Positions 34,885 to 46,894 of a DNA stretch of 64,000 nt are shown piece after piece (the first letter of the stretch is position 1; each line of letters begins with the position of its first letter). Below the pieces are notes generated by a model. It was not told the origin of the DNA and searched no databases. It saw only the letters and a list, made by a program, of their open reading frames with translations. The stretch covers positions 175,097,565 through 175,161,564 of the forward strand of contig NC_133650.1 in assembly GCF_009905375.1 (NCBI RefSeq). Reading direction: 5' to 3'. The translations under genes were made by a program, and so were the position numbers. This stretch comes from Apium graveolens. Lineage: Eukaryota > Streptophyta > Magnoliopsida > Apiales > Apiaceae.

Positions 34885-36828
34885 TTGAAGAATCGGTTGG
34901 TGACTGCACCAGTATTAGTACTGCCAGACGAGCAAGGAAATTTTGTTATTTATAGTGACGCTTCATATCGTGGTTTAGGATGTGTGTTGATGCAACATGG
35001 TAACGTCATTGCATATGCGTCGAGACAACTGAAACCTCATGAGCAGAAATATCCTACGCACGATCTGGAATTGGCAGCAATTGTATTTGCATTGAAGCTT
35101 TGGAGACATTATCTGTATGGTGAAAAATGCGAAATCTACACGGATCATAAAAGTCTGAAGTATATCTTCACGCAAAAGGAACTGAACATGCGACAACGTC
35201 GATGGCTGGAATTGATTAAAGATTATGATGTTATAATCAGTTATCATCCAGGAAAAGCAAATGTTGTAGTAGATGCACTAAGCAGAAAAGAAAGATTGAA
35301 TCGGTTAACTTCATGTGAAGAATTGGTTAAAGAATTCGACAAATTGGAAATTGAGATTCGTATTCCTCATGAATCTGCAGGAACTATTTACGCTATGACT
35401 TTTCAACCAGGGTTTCTAGAAAAGATTCGCCATTGTCAAGATAAAGTGATGAGTCAAGACGACAACTTAACAGGAGAAGAGATTACAACTCAGAAAGATA
35501 ATGAAGGAATTTTACGTTTTACGTCAAGAATCTGGATCCCTAACGTGGTAGAATTAAAAGAAGAAATTATGCGAGATGCGCACAATTCGAAGTATTCCAT
35601 TCATCCAGGAAGCACGAAAATGTATCGTGATTTGAATGAAAACTTTTGGTGGCCGAATATGAAGAAGGAGATAGCAGAATGGGTGAGTAAATGCTACACA
35701 TGCCAACGAGTTAAAGCAGAGCATCAACGTCCGAGTGGGTTATTGCAACCATTAGACACTCCAGAATGGAAATGGGAACATCTAGCGATGGATTTTGTAG
35801 TGGGACTTCCAAGGACGAAAGCCAATCACGATGCAATTTGGGTTATTATTGATCGATTGACGAAATCAGCACATTTTCTTCCAATTAATGAGAGATTTTC
35901 ATTGGACAAGCTAGTGCATTTATATCTTAAAGAAATTGTGATGCGTCATGGAGTACCAGTATCAATTGTATCGGATCGAGATCCTCGTTTCAATTCAAGA
36001 TTTTGGAGACAATTCCAAGAATGTCTAGGAACGAAGTTGAATATGAGTACAGCCTATCATCCGCAAACTGACGGTCAAAGTGAAAGGACAATTCAAACGA
36101 TTGAAGACATGTTACGAGTTTGTGCGATCGATTTTGAAGGTAGTTGGGATGAACATTTACCCCTAGTGGAATTTTCTTATAATAACAGCTATCACGCCAG
36201 TATTGGAATGCCACCGTATGAAGCATTATATGGAAGGAAATGCAGATCACCAGTGCATTGGGATGAAGTTGGAGAACGCAAGATTTTGGGTCCAGAATTA
36301 ATTCAGCAGACAAAAGAAAAGATTAAACTCATTCGAAAACGAATTGAGACAGCACAAAATAGGCAAAGCAGATATGCAGACCAAGCAAGGAAGGATGTGG
36401 ACTATCAGGAAAGAGAACGCGTATTGCTCAAAATATCGCCATGGAAAGGATTGGCCAGATTTGGCAATAAAGGGAAATTGAATCCACGATACGTTGGACC
36501 ATTTGAGATTTTGAAGAAAATTGGGAAGGTTGCATACGAGTTAGCTCTACCACCCCATATGCAGCACATTCACAACGTATTTCATGTATCTATGCTTAAA
36601 AAGTATAATCCTGATACAAGGCATGTAATAGAATATGAACCAGTAGAACTTCAGACAGATTTGTCATATGTAGAGCAGCCAATAAGAATTCTAGATAGGC
36701 AAGAGAGGATATTAAGAAATAAGTCTGTGTCATTAGTGAGAGTTTTATGGAGAAACCTAGTGGTTGAAGAATCAACCTGGGAGCTTGAGAGTGAAATGTT
36801 AGAAAGGTATCCTCAGTTATTTGTATAA
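34885..36828 (+). pseudogene. pol: chromovirus RNase H, integrase and chromodomain (element C)
   Basis: 647 residues in the same frame as the preceding gag-RT piece. RNase H carries [27 protein letters not shown] and [10 protein letters not shown]. The integrase zinc domain follows ([11 protein letters not shown] and [11 protein letters not shown]), then the core triad: Asp in MDFVVGLP, Asp in SDRDPRF and Glu in [12 protein letters not shown]. The GPF/Y-type C-terminal region ([12 protein letters not shown]) leads to a chromodomain (about 590-647, ending [15 protein letters not shown]). Every catalytic residue I can check is present. It ends 40 bp before the 3' LTR. Confidence 0.93.
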
Positions 36829-36854
36829 TGTGATTCTGAGGACAGAATCTTGTT

Positions 36855-36868
36855 AAAGGGGGGGAGAA
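36855..36868 (+). other. polypurine tract of chromovirus C
   Basis: AAAGGGGGGGAGAA immediately before the 3' LTR start TGTAACG. Confidence 0.9.
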
Positions 36869-37456
36869 TGTAACGACCGAGGAATTATGCTTGTATTATA
36901 TTATAATAATGATAAATTATGTGTATTATTATGTGGTTAAATGTGTTAAGTCGTTAAACCCTAACTGCTATGTGATATGTGTTGGCTGTTTTGATCCAAA
37001 CGTGTTTTGGATATTTATTGAGCATTTTATCATCAGTTATATATATATCAAAACCTGTACAGCTCAAAACTATGTTTTGAAAGCCCGTATTTCAAACAAA
37101 ATCATTGGCCCTATTTTGCCAAAAATGCCCTATCCCATATCGATATTCTGAACCCCTAAATGTTTTACAAATTTACCTTTTTCGCGAAAAACGACTTTTT
37201 CGGACCCCTTCGGGTACCAAAAGCCCCACAAAAATCACATTTTTATTTTTATATGATCATGAAATTATCATACATTATTTTTCTTTGCATTTTTGTAATA
37301 TTCACAATTTTTGGGAATTTTTGACATTTATTTTGTATTTATTGGATATTTAAAAATTCATTATTAATACCCAAAAATTGTAAAAATTGGGGCCAAATAT
37401 TTTTATTAGAGGTATAATTAGACCCTTAATTTTATTTAGGGGTATTATTTTCATTA

Positions 37457-40280
37457 GTATAAATACCTGTTTTATTATTAATTATTCATTAATTAATTGT
37501 TAAAAATCAGAAAATAAAAAAATTAGAAAGTGGGGGTGAAGAACAACCAGGGAATTAAACTGCAGATTTGAGAGTGATTCTGTTACCCGTTTTGATCATG
37601 TGAGTAACCAAAACAAAGCTCTTGATCTCTACTTTCTGTTCATACCATCAATTTCATGTTTTGATGCTTAGATTTTCAATTCATATTTTAGGGTTCATGA
37701 ACTGAAATTGGGGGTTTTTGATTCTGGGGTTCTGGGTTGATTTTGATGCTTGGTATAGTTTCCTGTACTTGGTTACAATCGATTTATGTTATTTATTTGA
37801 ACAAACGATTGTTCTAAGTGTTAGTTCTTAGTTTCAAGGTTATACAATTTTATTTTAGTTCGTTTTTGATTTTGTATGAATCTGAGATTGTTTTGATTAT
37901 AGGGGTTTGATTGTAGAACTAATAAGCTTTATTTTGATATATTATTTGTAATTTTTCGTGTAAGAATCTGTGAGTTTAGTATTTGGCCGGAAAATTGTTT
38001 GATTTGGCCGGAGAAATTGTTCCCGGAGTTATTAGGCGATGTTGTTGGCATGGGTGTGTTTCTCGAGTGATTTTGAATAAAAACCTGCAAAGAATCGATT
38101 CAAATGGTTTGTGGTTGTGCCAAATCGAAGCCGCCGGAGTTCGTGACGGAATTCGCCGGCCCATGCTCTGTTCTTGGTCGGAGAAGACAACCTGTGCAAC
38201 GGAGACGAAAGAGGACAACGGGGTTGTGTTGCTGTAGTCACGTGGAGTCGAACGGGACAAGAACCTTGCAGAAAAGATGGCCTGGAAGCTGGGAATTGCT
38301 CGTCGGAAAATTCGTCGGAACCGGTCACCATTGCCGGATTCTGGGCAGCCTGGCCGTGTTCTTGAAGACCCGGGTTCGACCCAGTTTCCAACCTGGTTTC
38401 GACCCGGGGTTTGATCCAATAAAACCAAAAATCAATTCTAGAATTATGTTTCTGGAATTTTAATTATTTATTTATATTTTATCAAAGTAAAAATTAGTTT
38501 TAGTAATTCTAAAAAGTAAATAAAAATTACATTTAAATTCTGAAAAGTATTATTAATAATTTCTGAATTATTTTATTAATTTAGAAATTTGAAATTAGTT
38601 ATCTATTTAATTAGTTATTAGTTATCTAATTAGTTAATAATTAGGTAATTAATTAATAATTAGGTAAATAATTAATAAATAAGGATTAAAAATAATGGAA
38701 TAATATGAATAATAATTCGTTAATTAGTTAAATATTCCGAGTAACTCGTACCTATTCGAGTCGTGATTCGTTAAGTTAGAATTATTAATCGAGCGATATT
38801 TATTCGAAGAATATCATACTAATTATTCGTATCGAATAATTAAATATCCATAATTAATTAACGAATTGTATAAGTTATAATAATAATAATAACAGTTCGA
38901 TAGTTATTCGAGAATCGTGAGTAGCTCGTATTTATACGAGTAGTTGCTCGTTGAATTATGATTCGAATAATATTTATTTATTCGATAAGTATCGTATCAG
39001 TTATTTGTATCGATTAGTTATTTGTAAATAATCGATCTAATCGAGTAAGTGATAATAATTTGTAAATAATTGTAATAAATAGTAATTAATCCTAATAATT
39101 AGGGATTAATTATTTTAAAATACAATAATTATTAGTTAATTATTTAAAATGTAATTAAGGATTATTTAATTATAATTAATTATTAATTAATTAAATCTTG
39201 TTTAATTCATAATAATTCAACCGTTAATCCGATTTGAGCGAAACGAAGACCCCTAAACTCAGAAAAATGAAACGAATCCAATAAAAATAATTGTGAGTTA
39301 TAATTTCCTCCAAAAGAGAATGGTTTGGTGATAATTAATAGTTCGTAGGCCCTAATAGGGGTATAATTTAATCGAATAATCCCGAAAAATTATAATAAAG
39401 TCAAATAAGGCTAGTTAATGCAGGTATGAGTCTAGAATCAATTCTAAAAATAATTATAAGTCTAAAAATTGATTATGTGCTTTATGTGCTATGTGCTTTA
39501 TGTGATTATGTGAACCTATGTGCTATATCAATATATGTGTATATATGCGAATCAGATAGAAACGCATGGGTAGACTGATAAGGTTACGTGATATCAATTC
39601 CAGATACACGTATATAGTAAGTTATCTAAACAACTATCTTTCCATGATTGGTTCAGTGTTAGCAAGGCAGAGTAAGCTAGGGACAGAAGGCGGTGAGTTG
39701 AATCAGGTTAAGTACGCGCGAGCCAAGTTTTTCCCCTATTCTAAATTCAGAATAGTGAATTATATTCCATTTTGCATATCAATTACACTTTGATAATTCT
39801 TGTTCATATGCACTGATACATATCTATTGATTCTTGTTTCTATTTCATTTCGATTCTTGATTTCTCCCAATTTATTGAATCCTCTATTCATATTCTAATA
39901 TTTTTACCCTTGTTACATATATTATGATATATCCTGATGTTGGGATACATCAAAAGCATTCCGATTGTTCCGGATGCTAAACTTCGGACTGGATGGTTAC
40001 GATACAGGCTGGGTTTTACTCAGATCTTTAATTAATAGGCCATAGCTGCCTGAGTACTCCTTATGTTGGTTGGATCTATACAGTTGGGTATAGATTCGCA
40101 CTGTATCCTGACTGATCAGCGGGTTATAGTGCATATATTGGTTCTTGTTTCCAGTCTTGTTCATTTGGCACTCGCCAGTATTGGCAAATTATTAGTCTAT
40201 ACAGACTCAGATGGTTGATCAAACCAGCAGCTTATTGGTTCACTTATTTCTCTCTCTTTATACTATCTATATTGTTGCAG
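37457..40280 (+). promoter_or_regulatory. putative LTR promoter and leader intron (chromovirus C 3' LTR)
   Basis: The TATA box at 37457 predicts a transcript start near 37490. A strong donor-like GTGAGTAAC starts at 37600. A strong acceptor (pyrimidine-rich tract, then TATTGTTGCAG with AG at 40279-40280) precedes GCTTGTTGAGC. Splicing would remove about 2.7 kb of leader and leave the ATG at 40349 as the first start codon. Inferred from sequence only. Confidence 0.4.
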
Positions 40281-40348
40281 GCTTGTTGAGCAATTTTGGC
40301 TCATCCTCTTTTATTATTATTCCTATTGTCTTACAGTTAAGGTAGAGA

Positions 40349-40465
40349 ATGAAACCCATCAGAACCCGCGTAGTCAAGAAGCGAGTCAAGCAGCGGGACC
40401 CTCTTATACCAAGGGTGTTCATCCCTATCCCTGAAGAGAGCTTTGAGTTATCAGATCAGGTGTAA
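40349..40465 (+). CDS. small ORF near the LTR end, 3' LTR copy (38 aa)
   Basis: Same protein as at 30467-30583, with a single synonymous difference. It is preceded by TTACAGTTAAGGTAGAGA. See the 5' LTR copy for reasoning. Confidence 0.4.
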   Translation: MKPIRTRVVKKRVKQRDPLIPRVFIPIPEESFELSDQV

Positions 40466-40741
40466 CAGGATAAGTACTATTATGGTTTAAATAAAAGTTG
40501 TGTGGTGAGCATGTAGATAGAATAAAGTTTTGTAATAAAGAGAGTTCTTGAGACGGATTGTTTTTATTTGGTCTGTAATAAAGTTAGTATGTGGTTCTTG
40601 TTTTCAGATCTTAACCTTAAAAGATCCTGATAGCAGTAGTTCAGGGTAATTATTCTAATTATATTCCGCTTGTGCAAGACTAATGTGTAGTTAATATTAG
40701 TAATGCCCCAAATCTATACCCCGGATTTGGAGGGTGTTACA

Positions 40742-41680
40742 TACTGCCTAGTGATTGTAGATGATTTCTCAAAGTTTTCATGGGTTTGTTTTCTTGGATC
40801 AAAGGATGAAGCTAGTGAAATCATCATCAATCATATCAAGCAAGTCAACAATCATCCTGATTTCAAAGTAAGGAATATTATGAGTGACAATGGAACTGAG
40901 TTCAAGAATTCAACCATGAAGATGTTCTGTGAAGAAAATGGGATCATGCATGAGTTCTCAGCTCCAAGAACTCCACAACAAAATGGTGTGGTGGAAAGGA
41001 AGAACAGATCACTAATTGAAGCTGCAAGGACAATGCTTGAGGAGTCAAAACTCCCAACTTATTTTTGGGCTGAGGCTGTTAACTGTGCATGTTATACTCA
41101 GAATATTTCTCTAATCAATCAAGCAAAATGCATGACTCCCTATCAATTATTCAAGAGAAGAAAACCAACTTTAAACTTTCTACATGTCTTTGGTTGCAAA
41201 TGCTACATCTTAAGGAATCAATCTGATCACAAAGGAAAGTTTGATGCAAAGGCTGATGAAGGAATATTTGTTGGTTATTCTGCTGGAAAATCATATAGGG
41301 TCTACAATCTAAGAACCAACATTGTCATGGAATCTGTACATGTTGTGTTTGATGATAAAAAGATTAATGGACTAACAGATGAGGGACATCATGAAGGACT
41401 CAAATTTGACAATATTGAGATATATTGTGATGATAGTGAAGATGAGAATGATGAAGAAGGCATCTCAAGAAGAAACCAGAGTCTGCCTTTGGATAATGCA
41501 CAGAATACTGCATCCGTTGAAAGTCATAATTCAGCTTCCGTTGAAAGAAGCAATGCAGCATCCGTTGAAAGACAAAGTGCATCATCCGTTGAAGTTCATA
41601 ACGAAGCATCCGTTGATCACAGTCTGTCAACGGATAATCAATTCACCTCATCAGTTGATAGAACTCCCAATTCCTTTTAA
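40742..41680 (+). pseudogene. pol: Ty1-copia integrase core and C-terminal part (element B)
   Basis: Pol of B resumes in the same frame after element C. Second catalytic Asp in IMSDNGTEFKN and Glu in NGVVERKNRSLIEAA; then the conserved HVFGCKCYI and VHVVFDD regions, an acidic linker, and a Ser-rich repeat of about 8 residues (41511-41635, units around ASVE) caused by the ATCCGTTG array. The TAA at 41678-41680 is in frame and the frame continues to 43423. The 39 bases before 40742 that extend the frame are LTR sequence. Confidence 0.9.
41511..41638 (+). repeat. 24-bp tandem repeat carrying ATCCGTTG inside pol (element B)
   Basis: ATCCGTTGA (one unit TTCCGTTGA) recurs at about 41512, 41536, 41560, 41584 and 41608, a 24-bp period, followed by an inverted TCAACGGATAA at 41628. 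It is collinear with the A array at 4827-4932, where the core is CGACGGAT. Confidence 0.9.
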
Positions 41681-43423
41681 AGGATCAGCAACTCAGGGGG
41701 AGTTTCAACAAATCAACATTCTATCTCACATCATGACAATACTGAGGCAACCTCATCAAGGGCTAATCTACCACCTCAAAGGAAATGGACAAAGAATCAT
41801 CCTTTTGATTTGATCATTGGTGATGCTACATCAAAAGTACAAACTAGAAGGGCTACTCAAGATGAATGTCTGTATAGTAGTTTTCTATCACAGGACGAAC
41901 CTAAGCGAGTGGAAGAAGCTCTTTTGGATCCAGATTGGATTTTAGCAATGCAAGAGGAGCTAAACCAATTTGAGAGGAACAAAGTATGGAAGCTGGTACC
42001 GAAGCCAAAGAACAAGAGTTCTATTGTCACAAAATGGGTATTCAGAAACAAGATGGATGAAAATGGCATTGTCATAAGGAATAAAGCCAGATTGGTTGCT
42101 AAAGGCTACTCTCAACAAGAGGGAATAGATTTTAATGAAACATTTGCTCCAGTTGCCAGACTTGAAGCCATCAGAATCTTTCTAGCCTATGCAGCTAATT
42201 CCAATTTCAAAGTCTATCAGATGGATGTCAAGAGTGCATTTCTAAATGGGGAATTGGAGGAAGAAGTTTATGTAAGCCAACCTCCAGGTTTTGAAGATCC
42301 AAATTTTCCAGACCATGTGTATTATTTGTTGAAAGCACTCTATGGACTAAAGCACGCACCTAGAGCCTGGTATGAGACTTTATCAAAGTTCCTTCTAGAT
42401 AATCACTTCACAAGAGGTACTGTTGACAAAACTCTCTTCTTTAAAAATGTTAATGGCTCTAAGATACTTGTACAAATTTATGTAGATGATATTATATTTG
42501 GATCTACAGATGATAAACTTTGTAAAAAGTTTGCTAAATTAATGCAAAGTAAATATGAAATGAGCATGATGGGAGAACTAACTTACTTTCTTGGTTTACA
42601 AGTTAAACAAGTTAGTGGTGGAATTTTCATTAGTCAAACTAAATATATTTATGATCTTTTAAAGAAGTTTGACTTAATGGATTGTTCACCTGCAAAAACT
42701 CCCATGCCCACTGCCACTAAGCTTGAATTAAACAAGGCTGAAAAGTCTGTGGATATTACAAGTTATAGAGGCATGGTTGACTCACTTTTATATTTAACTG
42801 CTAGTAGACCTGATATTATGTTTTCTACTTGTCTTTGTGCTAGATTTCAAGCTGACCCTAAAGAATCTCACTTAGTGGCTATTAAAAGAATTTTCAGATA
42901 TCTCAAGGGGACTCCAAATCTAGGAATTTGGTACCCTAGAGAGTCTGGTTTTGATCTAATTGGCTACTCAGATGCAGATTATGTAGGTTGCAAAATAGAC
43001 AGGAAAAGCACAACAGGCACCTGTCAATTTCTAGGGAACAAGCTTGTATCATGGTTCAGTAAGAAGCAGAATTCTGTTTCCATATCAACAACTGAAGCTG
43101 AGTACATTGCAACTGGTAGTTGCTGTGCACAAATACTATGGATGAGGAACCAGTTATTTGACTATGGTATAACTGTTGACAAAATTCCAATATTTTGTGA
43201 CAACACAAGTGCCATTGCCATTACTGAAAATCCAGTGCAGCACTCAAGAACCAAGCACATTGATATCAAGTACCACTTCATTAGGGAACATGTGATGAAA
43301 TGTACAGTGGAACTTCATTTTGTTCCAAGTGAAAAGCAGATTGCAGACATATTTACCAAGCCACTTGATGAATCAACATTCACAAGATTAGTAAGTGAGT
43401 TAGGTATGCTTAACTATTCATAA
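41681..43423 (+). pseudogene. pol: Ty1-copia reverse transcriptase and RNase H (element B)
   Basis: The frame is open from 41681 to the TAA at 43423. RT has [46 protein letters not shown] and catalytic YVDD in [12 protein letters not shown]. RNase H has [38 protein letters not shown] and [14 protein letters not shown]. The SCCAQ and KKQNSVS features match Sireviruses. The only interruption of RT-RNase H in this copy is the upstream stop at 41678. About 85% of residues agree with A, by eye. Confidence 0.93.
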
Positions 43424-43953
43424 TCTATGTCATCTATGTAATCTGTCTTGTAGCCTGAAATGAATTTGCTGCAAGAACAAAGTTGGCTTTAATCAAGACT
43501 TATCCTGTCAACGGATATTCCCTATCCGTTGAAAGCCAAAATTGTTCTTTCAACGGATATTCGTCATCCGTTAAAAGACAAATACATTTCTGGTAATTTT
43601 ATCCTTCAACGGATAAAATGGTGTTGTTCATCAACGGATAACTATTTACCTTATCCGTTGATGTGTCACGTCAGTGAGTCACAGCCGTTGATTCTTTTAC
43701 TCAACCGTTGATACAGATATACAGTGTTGTATATATTTGTATTTATGGTAGTTTTCAGAATTTCTACAGTTTTATTTATTCCTGAATGGCTGTCACTTAC
43801 TTAAAAGTATCATTTAATTATTTTATTTATGTTTTAATTCATTAAGTATAAAAGCCCAATTGAATTCTTATTTTCACTTTACGCTTTCTTGCAATTATCA
43901 TTCTCTTTCTCTCTCAATTCTCAAGTTTTTCTCTGCAATCTCTACTCACAACA
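43424..43953 (+). promoter_or_regulatory. putative promoter of the third ORF with CAACGGAT motif array (element B)
   Basis: Between the pol stop and the third ORF. Motifs TCAACGGATA and TATCCGTTGA alternate at 43508-43660, with weaker copies CCGTTGAT to 43711. GTATAAAAGC at 43846-43855 is a TATA box, followed by a CT-rich leader and CAACAATGGC at the ATG, 108 bp downstream. Layout and TATA 10-mer match element A. The array resembles the LTR U3. Confidence 0.65.
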
Positions 43954-44864
43954 ATGGCACCAGTAGTCAAAATTATGTCTCAAACAAGATTTGTTTATGA
44001 AAAGAATAATTTCATAGTCTTGGTTGAAAAGAATGAAGCCCATTCTGATTATCACAAGATGATGGACTTCATCAAGAACTGCAAACTGAGCTATGCAATG
44101 CTGGAAGCCCCAACCATCTACTGTGAAGTGATTGAGGAAATTTGGACAACTGCAGAGTTCAACTCCACATATATGACTATTGCCTTCTCTCTCAAAGGTA
44201 AGGACTATTGCATTAATTGTGATGATATACAATCTTGCTTTAAGTTGCCTGAGAATAATGCCATGACACCACATACTGATAAAGATGTCTCTGCAATGCT
44301 AGATTCCATAGGCTATGCTTTTGATTCTGCTAGTTTAGGTAGTATTAGAAGGAAAGGCCTTAGGAAAGAATGGAGTTTTCTTGGAGATGCCTTTATTAAG
44401 GTTTTCTCTGGGAAGATTAGCAATTTTGATGCTATCACTTCATCTCTTGTTAATATGCTATATATGCTAGTTTCTGATAGGTACTTTAATTTTAGCAACT
44501 GTGTTATGCTAGAATTAGGTTCCAGATTAGGCAACAAAGCTAATAGACCACATAACATCTACTTTGCTAGATTCTTTATGTTATTGGCTAACCATGTTGC
44601 TGAAGGTTTGGTTATATCCAATGAGAATAATAAACTCAAATGCTGGGCACAAGAGAAAAGGGTCCTTGCAGACCTTTTGAGAATGAACCTCAACAGCCAG
44701 GTGCCATTGGTATACTTGCCAATCATGAATGCACCACAGGTAAGTGAGGTAAATGTTTCTATAACTCCTACTATTTCCAACCCCAATGTTTCTTTGCCTT
44801 CTAGTGTGGCTATAAAACCTGTGTCTTTGTCCAAACAGGCTCGTACCAAAGCCACCAAATCTAA
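43954..44864 (+). pseudogene. Sirevirus-type third ORF, N-terminal part (element B)
   Basis: Starts at MAPVVKIMSQT in a favourable context. About 302 codons up to the E insertion; 44860-44864 (TCTAA) is the target copy. It holds a globular domain with DYHKMMDFIKNCKLSYAML, KVFSGKISNFD, YFNFSNCVMLELGSRLG and IYFARFFMLLANHV, then a Ser/Thr/Lys-rich linker. No stop occurs in this piece. No signal peptide, transmembrane helix or enzyme motif is evident. The protein continues in frame at 58515. The downstream codons at 44865-44952 belong to the E LTR. Function unknown; regulatory or nuclear roles are as plausible as an env-like one. Confidence 0.8.
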
Positions 44865-46862
44865 TGTAACACCCCCAGATCCGAGGTCGGGGATCCGGGT
44901 TGTCACGGTCTTTCTTTCCACAATATCACTTCACTTAATTAATAATAAATAACCTTATGCTGTGACCCCACACTAACAAACACCACAACCCGTTATAGTC
45001 TCAGAGATGAAATTGAAATAAGTACAAGTCTTTGAATCCACAATTTAAAAGTTATTACAACCCAAAATGATTACTTCATAAATTTACAGTTAATTGCCAT
45101 TATCTGCCACAAGTTATAATTATACATAATTGATTCTCAAAAGTAGATGGTCTGATCTACAATAGATCTACCTCTGCAGCTATAGCAGCTACAACATCAA
45201 CGGGAAGACGCGGGACGCTTCCCACGCGCTTGCGCTGGGTCTGCTGGAGTCTGGCCATCTTTCCTAACTGTTGTTGTGTGATGAAGAAATAAAGCAAGGG
45301 TGAGCAGCAAGCCCACCAAAATAATATGTATAATGATTTACAATATATGAGCCTACTCATAATACTCATGAAAGTCTTGGTCAAAAGAAATGAACCAAGT
45401 TTGATATCTTAATGCGATGAAGTCGCAAAATATTCAGTATATATACATATATACTTTTCAAAATATTGGAAGTCCTCTTCCATGCATAATATACACAAAG
45501 TCCCAGTGTATAACTGTATAAAAAATATCGTTGCAAGGTGATCTCATATATCTAACCTTGTCTCAACGTTTTTTTTCTGAAAATCTTTGTCATTCATAAG
45601 ACAATTATTAATTAGATATAAGTTTAAAAGATGAGGTTACCAAATACCCCAATATACTTATATCTTTCCCAATACTACTTGAACTACCACCGTTCAAGTT
45701 ATAACCAGTTTCAAAAGTTCATCACATAGATGAGACTACAAGACAAGATTTGAATAGATTCAATCTTTGAAATATTATTGAATGAAATAAAGTTACGAGA
45801 TACTTTATTTAGTCCCGGTATATATATATATCCACATATATATACCCCTTTAAACATTTCCTGGAACCTCTGTTATGTAAAGTATGAACAGAGTTTGAAA
45901 CATCCAATGAATTTTGGAAAGGAAAAGAATTTTGGCATAAACCCGATATCTCGCTGATCAGGCAAAGATACCAATAAGTAACCTTTTCTACGGTAGATGG
46001 ATGAATTCCTCACCGGTCATCACCCTGGCCGCATTAGGACCTCGCGCTAGACCGTACCCCGGCCCCTCACGCGTTGATGGACTGCCACCCAGCCACTTAC
46101 ACAATAATAGACCGTACCCCGGCCTGTCGCTTATGCCGACTCAATGAGATGGGCTTACTTCCCGAACGTTGGGCAAGTAATCAATTCACTTACCAAATCT
46201 GCAACCTCGTTGCGAATATAAAATACACCACAGAGCCGGATTCCCCAGGTTTTGAGCGAGTATTTAAATCCCCTTAAAAGGAAGATCTTAAATATAAAAA
46301 AAAGAGTTTTGGGATCCACTCTGACTTTTAAAAATCATTTTGAAGACTCGAAAACACTTTAAAGAGTGTTTGGAGTAAAGCTGATTTAATGAAGTAAATC
46401 AGTCCCCAGAATATTTAGAAAATGACCGAATATTATTATTTAAATAATACTCCCATAAAGAATAATCTTTATAAAAATAATTGAAGTAGAAGTATTAAAA
46501 CTTATACTTGAAACGAGTATTAAATAACCAAAGATATACTTATATGAAAGTATTATCTTTATTTGAATAATCGAAAATAAGTTTGATTATTAACACCTTA
46601 TTCTTTAATAAAATAAAGAATATATTTCAGCAAATAATCGGAGTCATAGATCCTCAAATGAATATTCAAATAATATTCATTAAATAATATAAACTGAGTC
46701 ATAAGCCCTCGAATGAATATTCAAATAATATTCAATAATAATATATAAAAGAGTCATAAGCCCTCGAATAATATTCGAAATAATATTCAAATAAATAAAT
46801 AAAGTTAAAGTTATCGAATAAACCTTATTCGATTAATAGTTTGGAAAACTATAACCATATAT

Positions 46863-46894
<32 letters not shown>

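Larger units (their letters stand above)
27844..40741 (+). mobile_element. Tekay-type chromovirus C (Ty3-gypsy)
   Basis: Element of 12,898 bp inserted in the integrase of copia B. Ends are TGTAACG...TGTTACA, with target copies TATTG (27839-27843) and TACTG (40742-40746), one mismatch. It has 5' LTR, PBS, accessory ORF, gag-pol with C-terminal chromodomain, PPT and 3' LTR. Chromoviruses of this type use the chromodomain to steer integration to heterochromatin. LTRs differ at about 1% of sites by eye, apart from one large deletion. Confidence 0.93.
36869..40741 (+). repeat. 3' LTR of chromovirus C, full length
   Basis: 3873 bp. It has a TATA box (GTATAAATAC, 37457-37466), a GC-rich core at 37980-38410, long AT-rich stretches, the small ORF at 40349-40465, and the end TGTTACA at 40741. 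It is the only C LTR that keeps its promoter. Confidence 0.93.

Noticed and set aside
40703..40741. Start of the open frame leading into copia B integrase
   Set aside because: These 39 bases are the end of the C LTR. The integrase coding sequence begins at 40742.
46074..46277. Open frame of 67 codons, repeated at 55607-55810
   Set aside because: Antisense to element E inside its LTR, with no recognisable domain. It is identical in the second copy only because the LTRs are nearly identical.
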